64,000 nucleotides of DNA from an uncultured Pontibacter sp. Its GTDB lineage: Bacteria > Bacteroidota > Bacteroidia > Cytophagales > Hymenobacteraceae. Below are positions 52,011-59,609 of the stretch, piece by piece. The stretch covers positions 62,001 through 126,000 of the forward strand of contig NZ_CANLMZ010000001.1 in the NCBI RefSeq assembly GCF_947492645.1, in the 5' to 3' direction. The position numbers were made by a program, and so were the translations under genes. The notes beneath the pieces were generated by a model. The model saw only the letters and a list, made by a program, of their open reading frames with translations, did not search any database and was not told the DNA's origin. Numbering within the stretch: position 1 is the stretch's first letter; each line of letters begins with the position of its first letter.

Positions 52011-53315
52011 TTACGGAAGTAAAACTGCTCTGTATTGTGTAACATCCACTTGAGGAATGCTTGCATTATACTTTGAGTTAATATTCTTGATGATCTCGTT
52101 AGCAACAATAGCATAGCCGCGTGGCGTTAAATGTACTGCATCTAAAGAGAATAGATTACCTGTGATAAACGTAGGGCTATAAGCTACACCGTTTTGCGCA
52201 AAACCACCTTTGATTGAGTTAAAGAAGGTGTTCATGTCAACTAATGCCAGGTTCTTTGCCTGAGCTGCTGCAGCTAGCTTATTGTTAAAGTCTACTGTAG
52301 CTGCTTTAACGGCTGCAACTTCTGCCTCATCAAGCACCTCGCTGTTAGCTAAAGGATTAAAAGGGCTGAAACCGTGAGGAATCTGATTTGTACCAACCGT
52401 TTCAGGCGTACCTACAGTTGATGTAAGCAGGATGTAATCCGTAGCTTTAGCCTCACGCATCTGGTTATCTTTATCAATGATGTAAAGCTTTGTTTTAGCT
52501 GCGGCCGCCGATTGCATGATCTGAGCAGTAGCCTTTGTTGTGAAGAAAGGCACAGCAGTTACATCTGGAATGTTGATAATGGCACCTTTTGCTGCGTTCT
52601 GCCCTACTAGCGCATTTACCATAGCATCCAGGTTAGACTGGAAGGTATTAGATGGAGTAATAGGAGCAATACCGCCTGAGGTAGCATATCCAAGTACGTC
52701 GTTATTGCCTAACCACATTGTAAAGAACGTCGGATTAGAAGCTGCAACTCTGTTTACGTATGGTAAAAGTGCGCCTGTTGGTGTAACGTCATCCGGCAAG
52801 ATGCGCTCGTAGTATGGGTTAAAGCCCATAGGGTTGTTAAAACCATAACCAGGCGTACTAACATCAGCCATTCTGATGCCTGGTATGCCTAAATTGTTGA
52901 TTGGCTCTAAGTATGGTGCAAGAAGCGGCGTTTTTCCGTCCTGGCCCATTCCTACAACAGCAAGATTTTCTCTAACAGGAGTTAAGGTTGGGCTTGTTGG
53001 AGATGCAAAACCTGTTAGCCTCAGGTAGCCAGAACCGTTGCGCTGTGCATCAGAGAATAATGGTTGCTTAAACTCACCGCCGCCAGCAAACGCAAACTGT
53101 TGCGCAAGTATAGCAGGGTAAGAGTTTAACTGCCCTTCCAGGTACAAGCCATTATCTTGGTATCCAGCTGTTAACGAGTTACCAACAGCTACATAATTCT
53201 CAAGATTTAACTCACCCGAAGACGGATTTGCTGAATCTATTTCTGGATCGCAGCTTGTTAAAAGCATACCGGCAGCTAATGCCAGCATACTTGATTTATA
53301 GAAAAACTTTTTCAT
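52011..53315 (-). CDS. SGNH/GDSL hydrolase lipoprotein
   Basis: A 434-aa lipoprotein (signal to Cys22, LLTSC) of the SGNH hydrolase superfamily. The nucleophile block is VAVGNSLTAGYQDNGLY, the SGNH block III is MWLGNNDVLGYA, and block V with the catalytic Asp/His is LDAVHLTPRGYAI. These are esterases or lipases, here held on the outer membrane. It follows the FadL-like porin gene by 15 bp, so released fatty acids could feed that porin. The whole set of catalytic residues is present. Confidence 0.9.
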   Translation of the reverse strand: MKKFFYKSSMLALAAGMLLTSCDPEIDSANPSSGELNLENYVAVGNSLTAGYQDNGLYLEGQLNSYPAILAQQFAFAGGGEFKQPLFSDAQRNGSGYLRLTGFASPTSPTLTPVRENLAVVGMGQDGKTPLLAPYLEPINNLGIPGIRMADVSTPGYGFNNPMGFNPYYERILPDDVTPTGALLPYVNRVAASNPTFFTMWLGNNDVLGYATSGGIAPITPSNTFQSNLDAMVNALVGQNAAKGAIINIPDVTAVPFFTTKATAQIMQSAAAAKTKLYIIDKDNQMREAKATDYILLTSTVGTPETVGTNQIPHGFSPFNPLANSEVLDEAEVAAVKAATVDFNNKLAAAAQAKNLALVDMNTFFNSIKGGFAQNGVAYSPTFITGNLFSLDAVHLTPRGYAIVANEIIKNINSKYNASIPQVDVTQYRAVLLP

Positions 53316-53330
53316 GACTGTTTTGGGAAA

Positions 53331-54566
53331 TTAGAAGTTGTAATTCAGAGCTAAACCAGGAATGTAAGCAACAGATTTGAATGTACCACTCACACCTCTT
53401 GAGAACTCAGCTGTATCTGTTCTTTCTTTTTTGTTGATGTAAAGGAAAGAAGCATCAACGCTGAACTTATCTGAGAAAGCGTAACCGATACCACCAGAAA
53501 TACCACGAGAGTCAGCATCCGGTGTTTCAGGAGTTAAATATCCATCCTGCACAGGAGTCTGGTCGTAATAAGCACCTGCACGTAGCGCTAGTTTATCATT
53601 TAACTGATACTCAGCACCGATACGGTAAATAAAGGCGTCGTCGTAGTTTCTTGCACTCTCAGACACGTTAGAACCACCAACAGGCTGCGTGAAGTTAAAG
53701 CGAAGCGACTCGTATGCACTCCAGCCTACATGGCTAACATCGGCGGCCAAGGTAAGCTGCTCGTTAACTTTATAACCTAAACCAAGTGATAAAGTAGCTG
53801 GCAATGGCAGCATAGCCGAGAACTCTGTGCCTTCAGGGAAGTTGCCTCTTGCAGCAGCTGGCACGTTTGTGAAGAGTACATCACCGCCTTCTACTTCAAG
53901 CTCTATCTTAGAGCGATAGTCTATACCGATCGAGAACTTTTCAGTTGCCTGGAAGAAAGCACCAACATTTACACCGAAACCTGTTTTAGCACCGCCATCA
54001 AGCTCAATGCCGCCTTCTGCGCCCTGAGCGTTTTGCACAGGCAGTACACGCTGCAGATTTACAGCACCTGTAGCTACTACAAAGCCTACGCCTAAACCAA
54101 GTTTATCAGATACTTTGTAACTAACGGTAGGCTGGAAAAAGATAGCCTTCAAATCAATTTCGTTCAGACCGAAACGTCCGTTCCACTCTGTTCCCCAGTT
54201 TACACCGCTACCAAAAGGCGTATATACACCCAGGCCTACTGTTAACAGGTCATCTACTTTGTATGCCCCATAAACATGGAAGGGTGTACTGATGCCGTTA
54301 TCAGCTTCAGTAGTGATGTTAGACTCTGAAGGCTTGTAAGCGATTTTAGAGCTTAGAGCACTTGCGCCGATGGTTATCCCATTCTGACGAATGAAGCTCA
54401 TGGCACCCGGGTTAAAAAATATACTTGAAGTACCGGTTTCGATACCTGTACCTGTATGGCCCATACCGATCTGGCGCTGACTTGCCAGGTTAACCTGATA
54501 TCCTCCGGCCATAGCTGTACCCGAGAGTAGTGCACTACCAAATAAGGCTAGTAATTTACTTTTCAT
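53331..54566 (-). CDS. OmpP1/FadL family outer-membrane transporter
   Basis: A 411-aa outer-membrane barrel of the FadL/TodX family for long-chain fatty acids or other hydrophobic compounds. The start at ATG 54566 gives MKSKLLALFGSALLSGTAMA as signal peptide; the frame to 54608 would include the promoter. The mature N terminus GGYQVNLASQRQIGMGHTGT is the FadL hatch signature. Typical segments include NPGAMSFIRQNGITIG and SIGIDYRSKIELEVEGG. It is first in a two-gene operon with the SGNH lipoprotein. Confidence 0.92.
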   Translation of the reverse strand: MKSKLLALFGSALLSGTAMAGGYQVNLASQRQIGMGHTGTGIETGTSSIFFNPGAMSFIRQNGITIGASALSSKIAYKPSESNITTEADNGISTPFHVYGAYKVDDLLTVGLGVYTPFGSGVNWGTEWNGRFGLNEIDLKAIFFQPTVSYKVSDKLGLGVGFVVATGAVNLQRVLPVQNAQGAEGGIELDGGAKTGFGVNVGAFFQATEKFSIGIDYRSKIELEVEGGDVLFTNVPAAARGNFPEGTEFSAMLPLPATLSLGLGYKVNEQLTLAADVSHVGWSAYESLRFNFTQPVGGSNVSESARNYDDAFIYRIGAEYQLNDKLALRAGAYYDQTPVQDGYLTPETPDADSRGISGGIGYAFSDKFSVDASFLYINKKERTDTAEFSRGVSGTFKSVAYIPGLALNYNF

Positions 54567-54944
54567 ATAACGCAATTTAGAATGTAGGGTGATAATACGT
54601 CTAAACAAATATATACATTTTTTATACTCGGCATACCGACTATCTCTGCTTTTTTCAAATATTTTTTAAAATGAGTCGAAAATCTTCTGTAGTCCATCTT
54701 GCAGGCTTGGTATTTAATACCTCGCCATCTATTACATAGCGCATACAAACCTGTGGCAGATCTGAAATATCACCCCGGACTCCGTGATTGGCATGTTAGC
54801 GGCCATAGCCCCACCAAGCAGGCTATACAGCCCAAAGCCATGGCAACTGCAAGTGAAGGAATTAACAATAGAGCAATATTTTCAGCCTTAGGCTTATCCA
54901 AAAGCTTTATTATACGTTAGGATATGCTCTTTAAGTTAATAAAT
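54567..54944. other. Intergenic region between FadL gene and flavoprotein gene
   Basis: 378 bp in divergent orientation. It holds the FadL promoter candidate at 54606-54613. Toward 54945 there is a GC-richer stretch (54700-54880) with no plausible coding frame of its own. No RNA gene or repeat family is seen. Confidence 0.5.
54606..54613 (-). promoter_or_regulatory. Candidate promoter of the FadL-SGNH operon
   Basis: The minus strand reads TATATTTG, an exact TAnnTTTG and the same octamer as in the porP and gldK promoters. It lies 40 nt before the FadL ATG at 54566. No TTTG is present 19 nt upstream. Confidence 0.5.
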
Positions 54945-55838
54945 ATGTACGATGTTATAATAATAGGAGGAGGACCGGCCGGTTTGAACGCAGCTATGAT
55001 TTTAGGCCGCTCTAGAAGAAAGGTGGTCGTATTTGACAGCGGCGAACCCCGCAACCGCTGGTCCAGGAGTATGAATGGCTTTTTGAGCAGCGATGGCATG
55101 AGCCCGGAGGATTTCATTAAAAAAGGACGCGCTGAACTGGCAAAGTATGAAGTAGAGCTTGTGGATGTTAAAGTAGAGTCGGCTACTTACAGCAAAGGCC
55201 AGTTTATTATAAGTGATGATGCAGGCAAAGTATACCACTCTAAAAAGTTGGTTCTGGCAACAGGATTAAAGGATAAGGTGCCGCCAATAGATGGCGTCGA
55301 AGACCTATACGGCAAAAGCGTGCACCATTGCCCTTACTGCGATGGTTGGGAAAGCCGCGATAAGGCTATAGCCGTGTACGGCAAAGGGCGCGATGGCATT
55401 GGCCAGGCACTCGCTATGAAGAACTGGAGCAGCAACGTTACCTTATATACAGATGGAGCCGGTAAACTAACAAGCCAAGACATAGCGTTGCTTGAGCGAA
55501 ACGAGATAGCCTATGTAACAAAGAAAATTATCAAGCTGGAGGGCGAAGATGGCCAGTTAACGCATATCGTAACCTTAGGAGGCAAAAAATATGCACAAGA
55601 AGCCATGTTTTTCTCTACAGGCACAGAACAGCAATCTGGTTTAGGCACACAACTTGGCTGCGAGTTCACAAACAAAGGAGTTATAAAAACCCGCAGGCTT
55701 CAGAAATCAAATATTCCGGGCTTATTCGTGGCTGGTGATGCAGCGCGCGATATGCAGATGGTGATTGTTGCCGCAGCAGAGGGAGCCAAAGCCGGGGTAG
55801 CCATTAATATGGAGTTACAGCAGGAAGAGCGCAAATAA
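54945..55838 (+). CDS. Thioredoxin reductase-like NAD(P)/FAD oxidoreductase
   Basis: A 297-aa flavoprotein related to TrxB. I start it at ATG 54945 (MYDVIIIGGGPAG), seven codons inside the longest frame, because the Rossmann GGGPAG fold normally begins within a few residues. FAD motif IIIGGGPAGLNAAMILG; redox pair Cys129 and Cys132 in HCPYCDGWE; NAD(P) site AVYGKGRDGIGQA; C-terminal FAD motif GLFVAGDAARDMQMV. The CPYCDG redox motif differs from the CxxC of classical TrxB (CATC), marking the low-molecular-weight dithiol oxidoreductase subgroup; the partner is unknown. It ends 8 bp from the convergent cyanophycinase gene. Confidence 0.9.
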   Translation: MYDVIIIGGGPAGLNAAMILGRSRRKVVVFDSGEPRNRWSRSMNGFLSSDGMSPEDFIKKGRAELAKYEVELVDVKVESATYSKGQFIISDDAGKVYHSKKLVLATGLKDKVPPIDGVEDLYGKSVHHCPYCDGWESRDKAIAVYGKGRDGIGQALAMKNWSSNVTLYTDGAGKLTSQDIALLERNEIAYVTKKIIKLEGEDGQLTHIVTLGGKKYAQEAMFFSTGTEQQSGLGTQLGCEFTNKGVIKTRRLQKSNIPGLFVAGDAARDMQMVIVAAAEGAKAGVAINMELQQEERK

Positions 55839-55846
55839 GCCTCTTC

Positions 55847-56713
55847 TTATGCTGCACCTATAGCTTGTTCGTTGGCACCTTTATCCTGTAAACCGGCAAT
55901 AAGCATAGCGCTACCTGCCTCTACCGGCTGGAACAGGTGCTCTTTCAGGCAATAGCGGTAGCCGTGCACCAACAAGTGCATTTTAAGGTTTTCAACGGCT
56001 ATGGGCTCGTTCTCGGCGGCATCGCGCACTTTAGAAAAAGTAACTTCGCTGGCATCAATAATAGTAACTACCCCTGGTCCAAACACCTCTACCTGGTTGC
56101 CCTCTTTAATGATGATGCCTGTTTCCTCGCTAAGCCCGATCCCGATATAATCCGGGTCGTGGGCTACAGCGTGGGCTAAGCGCCCAAACCGGCCTCGCTC
56201 TGCAAAGTGGGTATCAATGTATACTTTCTTTATAAAAGAGCAGCCGGTAGTGGTTTTCATCTCTCCTTTTATAAGAGAGTAGTGGCCATACCCATCGTAA
56301 ATCATTTTATCAGACATGATAGCAGCACCTGCACTTGTGCCTGACACGATAATAGGTTCGTTGATATACCTGGTTCGCAATATCTCTAACAGCTTAGACC
56401 CATTCAGGAAACTTGCCAGGCGTACCTGGTCCCCTCCGGTAAAGAAGATGACATCAGCCTGTTTTATGCGCGCCAGGTTATCCTGTGTATCAGTAGGGTG
56501 CTCCTCATCAATGCGCATAAAGCGCACTTTATTGCAGCCTAGTTCCTCAAAGGCCTCTTTATACGCCTGCCCCGACTCTTCTGCCTCGGTGGCTGCTGTG
56601 GCTATCACCTCTATGTTGGAGGTTAGGTTACATATTTTAGAGTGTATTAATTTGATAAGGCCATCATCGTCTCCGCCTCCGAGTGCTATCAGCTTTCCTT
56701 TTACTTTGTTCAT
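55847..56713 (-). CDS. Cyanophycinase family peptidase (S51)
   Basis: A 288-aa serine peptidase that cuts the storage polymer cyanophycin into Asp-Arg dipeptides. Family motifs: LGGGDDDGLIKLIH at the N terminus, FFTGGDQVRL, nucleophile Ser127 in VSGTSAGAAIMSD, and DTHFAERGRFGRLAHAV. No cyanophycin synthetase is in this window, though the two genes are often adjacent. Other S51-like members cleave Asp-X dipeptides, so substrate is not certain. No signal peptide, hence cytosolic. Confidence 0.88.
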   Translation of the reverse strand: MNKVKGKLIALGGGDDDGLIKLIHSKICNLTSNIEVIATAATEAEESGQAYKEAFEELGCNKVRFMRIDEEHPTDTQDNLARIKQADVIFFTGGDQVRLASFLNGSKLLEILRTRYINEPIIVSGTSAGAAIMSDKMIYDGYGHYSLIKGEMKTTTGCSFIKKVYIDTHFAERGRFGRLAHAVAHDPDYIGIGLSEETGIIIKEGNQVEVFGPGVVTIIDASEVTFSKVRDAAENEPIAVENLKMHLLVHGYRYCLKEHLFQPVEAGSAMLIAGLQDKGANEQAIGAA

Positions 56714-57186
56714 ATGTTTTTACCCCTGAGATAGATTCGTTATACTTTAGAAGCCGGCCCTAAGTTGGCTTTTAGGCCAGGTATACAGCAGCCTGTGTTA
56801 CAGATTATATAAATAGCACAAATAATCAAAGCAAGTATCCTACCGGCAGCTCCTGCTATACTTAAATGTTACGCAGTAGATACAATATAAAGTGCGTTCA
56901 TTTTACTTACACTCTTTAGCTTAACTGCAGCAAAGGCCATGCTTATACTTTATGTTCGCTACCGAACATAAAAGTGTCCGCTGCCGGACATATCCTCTCG
57001 CATCAAACACAGATTAATTCATTTCAACTTACTGAATATCAGTACTTTATGAACATTGGCACGTAAAGTGTAATATTCCAATCAGAAATAAAAAATAATT
57101 TAGCGACACCAAGCAACCATTGTTCTAATGCCGCTATCTATTAAATCAGAAAGACATTATAAACCAGAACATTAAATCTTACTACT
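56714..57186. other. Gene-poor region with tandem dyads
   Basis: 473 bp without a credible gene. It holds the tandem dyad TGTYCG-CTRC-CGRACA (56953-56990), three heptamers (about 56741, 56867 and 56943) and an AT-rich run to the small peptide genes. A -24-like TGGCACG at 57057 lacks the -12 GC and is not counted as a sigma-54 promoter. Confidence 0.55.
56953..56990. promoter_or_regulatory. Tandem dyad operator of unknown regulator
   Basis: TGTTCGCTACCGAACA (56953-56968) and TGTCCGCTGCCGGACA (56975-56990) share the pattern TGTYCG-CTRC-CGRACA. Both differences between the two are compensated in the opposite arm (T/A to C/G), and the centres are 22 bp apart, about two helical turns. This is the layout of a site for two dimers, located about 200 bp upstream of the first 54-aa peptide gene. 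The regulator is not known. Confidence 0.6.
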
Positions 57187-57351
57187 ATGAAAATCATCAT
57201 TCTTCTTTTCGTTTTTGTAATAGGTTTCGGAGCCAGCGTTAAAAAGCAGGCAAACGACATTAAAGAGCTAAACAAAAGAGCAGAGCTCAACGAGTTCAGA
57301 GCACATCCTAACCTGTTACCTGTTGTTGAGATAGTTGCAGACCGCATCTAA
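57187..57351 (+). CDS. 54-residue secreted peptide A
   Basis: A 54-aa ORF with a clear signal-like start MKIIILLFVFVIGFGASV, followed by a charged helical stretch (KKQANDIKELNKRAELNEF) and the tail RAHPNLLPVVEIVADRI. It is too short for usual gene callers. Support: AT-rich lead-in, hydrophobic signal, and a neighbour of identical length and similar start (57409-57573). No family is recognised. It may be an exported peptide or signal. Confidence 0.55.
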   Translation: MKIIILLFVFVIGFGASVKKQANDIKELNKRAELNEFRAHPNLLPVVEIVADRI

Positions 57352-57408
57352 CATAAAGCAGCTTTAAATTAATAGACTACCGTTTTAGCCACAACCCCAC
57401 ATACAACT

Positions 57409-57573
57409 ATGAAACTCATTATTCTTTTATGCTTTATGTTAGGCACCTTTTGTTTTGCAGCTAAAGATGCCCTTAGCACCAGAAACACACAGCTTGTAAA
57501 AAGCGAGCAAATAGCATTAAAACCCACAGCATTTCAGACTGCTACCGGCACCCAGGTTATCTGTAAATTATAA
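57409..57573 (+). CDS. 54-residue secreted peptide B
   Basis: A second 54-aa ORF, 57 bp after the first, starting MKLIILLCFMLGTFCFAAK and ending ATGTQVICKL. The first eight residues align with peptide A (MK-hydrophobic-IILL), and length is identical, but the mature parts are unlike each other. The signal cleavage site is probably after FCFA. One Cys in the mature part (ICKL). A paralogous or functionally paired set is inferred from size, order and signal similarity. No known family. Confidence 0.55.
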   Translation: MKLIILLCFMLGTFCFAAKDALSTRNTQLVKSEQIALKPTAFQTATGTQVICKL

Positions 57574-58154
57574 TCTGGGGCCGCAGTAGCCCTCGCTAAC
57601 TGCCCCAGGCATGTTATCTTCAGCATTGGTTTTTGAGCAACTTATAAGCCAGGTACAGCCACAGGCTATTCTGAATGGCGCATGCAAACTGGCAGGAGCA
57701 GCAGTAATGTTATAAAACATACCTTTTATGCTTTTTATATGTTGATCTAAAAAGATAACTTTACGGACCAGTACTTGCTGAAACGCAGCCCGGTATTGCA
57801 AAAGGCTGTTAGCGCCAGGCAGCAGCACCCTGTTTATACATAAGCATTTAAGTGCCAACCCGCTGTTACAGGCAGTTGCTACACCAGGTATAAGACTTTA
57901 GATTTTAAACGATACAGGAAAAGGGCAAAACCCCTGTTAAAACCAACTTCTTTATTTAGCGCAGCTGGCAAAACATAGGTTAGATACATATTACTACTGC
58001 AAGCCCCAACTTGCAGGTCTGGGTAATTAAACAAACTTAAACAGAAAAATAAGTTAGGTATGCAAAGCTGCCGCTAAATAACGCTCTTTTCCTCAGGAAG
58101 CCCGGCCCCACCGGGCTTCTGCATTTTACAGGCAGTTAGCAATGCTCTATAAGG
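57574..58154. other. Non-coding stretch after the small peptide genes
   Basis: 581 bp. A 96-codon minus-strand ORF (57568-57858) covers part, but it overlaps the end of peptide B, has no signal or domain, and shows ordinary non-coding composition. A GC-rich hairpin at 58097-58119 may serve as terminator for the gene at 58155. No RNA gene is recognised. Confidence 0.45.
58097..58119 (-). terminator. Possible terminator hairpin
   Basis: GAAGCCCGG / CCGGGCTTC, a 9-bp GC-rich stem with a 5-nt loop, 36 nt after the stop at 58155 on the minus strand. No proper T-run follows on either side. Confidence 0.4.
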
Positions 58155-58727
58155 TTAGTTGTCCTTCTTTTTAAAGATATCTAGGATACTGCCGTTTTCC
58201 TGTTCCTTTTGGTTGCGCTTCTTCTTTTTGGAGTCCTGCTCTTTGTTACCGAAAGGCCACCAGCTCTTTTTCTCTTTCTTTTCCTTCACAATTACATACC
58301 TTACCGATATTCCCGACGACAGATCTACCCAATCAGCATGGTGTATGTGTACTGCCGGTTTAAGGTCTGCTGACAATAGTATGGGCAGGCCGTTTACTTT
58401 ATACTCTAAGCCAAGTATGGCATCTGCGCCGGTAAACACACCACTATCTTTTAAGTTGCCTACGTGGGCACCGGCGCCAACATAATAGTTAAACCTTTTG
58501 CCAAGCAACGGGAAGTGCCACTCATACAAGGCTGTGCCGCTGTACTCGTTTGATCCAATTGTTGCTATACCTTCTATAGTGCCTTTCTCGTGCAGCTTCT
58601 GCTGTATAGATATTCCAAACTTATCGCTTTCAAATCGTGGCCCCAGGGCTGTTCTATACTTCTGGGCATATCCTGTTGCGAGTGCTCCGGTAATAAACAG
58701 TAAGGTAAGTAGTAATTTTCTGATCAT
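58155..58727 (-). CDS. Secreted beta-rich protein with Lys-rich tail
   Basis: A 190-aa protein with signal peptide (ending GYAQ) and a beta-rich body with glycine/aromatic strands (TALYEWHFPLLGKRFNYYVG, AILGLEYKVNGLPILLSAD) that looks like a small outer-membrane barrel. The last 40 residues are strongly basic (KEKKEKKSWWPFGNKEQ, SKKKKRNQKEQENG) and unlike a barrel terminus. I recognise no named family. Similar barrels of unknown function are common in Cytophagales. Confidence 0.72.
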   Translation of the reverse strand: MIRKLLLTLLFITGALATGYAQKYRTALGPRFESDKFGISIQQKLHEKGTIEGIATIGSNEYSGTALYEWHFPLLGKRFNYYVGAGAHVGNLKDSGVFTGADAILGLEYKVNGLPILLSADLKPAVHIHHADWVDLSSGISVRYVIVKEKKEKKSWWPFGNKEQDSKKKKRNQKEQENGSILDIFKKKDN

Positions 58728-58944
58728 TGTAAGTGCAAGTTGTTGCTGATATTCTAAGTATAAAGTTTTGCTGTGTTGGTAAATAAGTTAGTCAGTACAC
58801 GGCCTGGTGCATATTTTAGCTGCCGTATATACAAGCTAACGGGGCAGCTGTAGCACAAAGCATGCCTGTTCTGCATCTGCCTTCATTTTTGTATCATCTG
58901 TGATGGAGAGATCGCGTTAAAGTATAACACCTAACGTAAACACC

Positions 58945-59355
58945 TTACATATCGTGTCTGTAACCGCGGTTGGATTTTTTAAGCGACAGTTTCTTCTTGC
59001 TTTCGAGCCTTTGCCTTACCGATGCTTTGGTGGGTCTTGATGCCTTTCTCTTTTTTTGCTGTGTGAGTGCCTGCCGCAGCAGTTCGTAAAACCGCTTTAT
59101 ACACAACTCTTTGTTCTGCAATTGGCTGCGCTCATCCTGGCAGACTACCTGCAGGTATCCCTCGTTGTTGATGCGGCCTGCCAGCTTCTCCTGCACCAGC
59201 GCTTTCTCATCGGCAGATAACAAGGCAGAGTTTTGCACATGAAACTTAAGCTCCACTTTAGTGGCCACCTTATTGACGTTCTGTCCGCCGGCTCCCCCAC
59301 TTCTGGATGCCTGAAACTGCAATTCTTTTTCTAATTCTCTGGCTTGTAGCTGCAC
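58945..59355 (-). CDS. arfB: Alternative ribosome-rescue factor / peptidyl-tRNA hydrolase ArfB
   Basis: A 136-aa ArfB (YaeJ) protein that frees stalled ribosomes by hydrolysing peptidyl-tRNA. The catalytic GGQ motif (residues 23-25) is in SRSGGAGGQNVNKVATKVE, and the long basic C-terminal tail (KKRKASRPTKASVRQRLESK, then KKLSLKKSNRGYRH), which enters the empty mRNA channel, is present. Length (about 140) matches ArfB rather than a full release factor. Single gene in a 217-bp and 254-bp frame of empty flanks. Confidence 0.94.
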   Translation of the reverse strand: MQLQARELEKELQFQASRSGGAGGQNVNKVATKVELKFHVQNSALLSADEKALVQEKLAGRINNEGYLQVVCQDERSQLQNKELCIKRFYELLRQALTQQKKRKASRPTKASVRQRLESKKKLSLKKSNRGYRHDM

Positions 59356-59609
59356 GATGCTATAACATTAAAGCGATTACCTGTATCCTACTTACGAAAC
59401 CATACTTTAAAGTATAGCCGTACTAGGTATTACAAATTAACAATAAGTATAAAACATATACGATGAAAGAATTTACCAGCCATGCATATTCGGCAAGTGC
59501 GCTAAGCCATACTTCCTTATCCGGCAACTCCAAGCCACAACCAGCTAGCCTACATGCAGCGTGCGTTTTAAACAACTTAAACAGCGCTGCACTTTAAACC
59601 AACGTTACT

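Noticed and set aside
57057..57072. Sigma-54-like site TGGCACG with 12-nt spaced GT
   Set aside because: The -24 half is perfect, but the invariant GC of the -12 half is GT, so it is not a credible sigma-54 promoter.
57568..57858. 96-codon minus-strand ORF in the gap after the small peptides
   Set aside because: It overlaps the end of peptide B, has no signal, domain or plausible promoter, and its composition (many Cys, no pattern) looks non-coding.
59463..59597. 44-codon plus-strand ORF upstream of the GH13 gene
   Set aside because: Ser/Ala/Asn-rich without signal peptide, no independent terminator, and likely just leader sequence.
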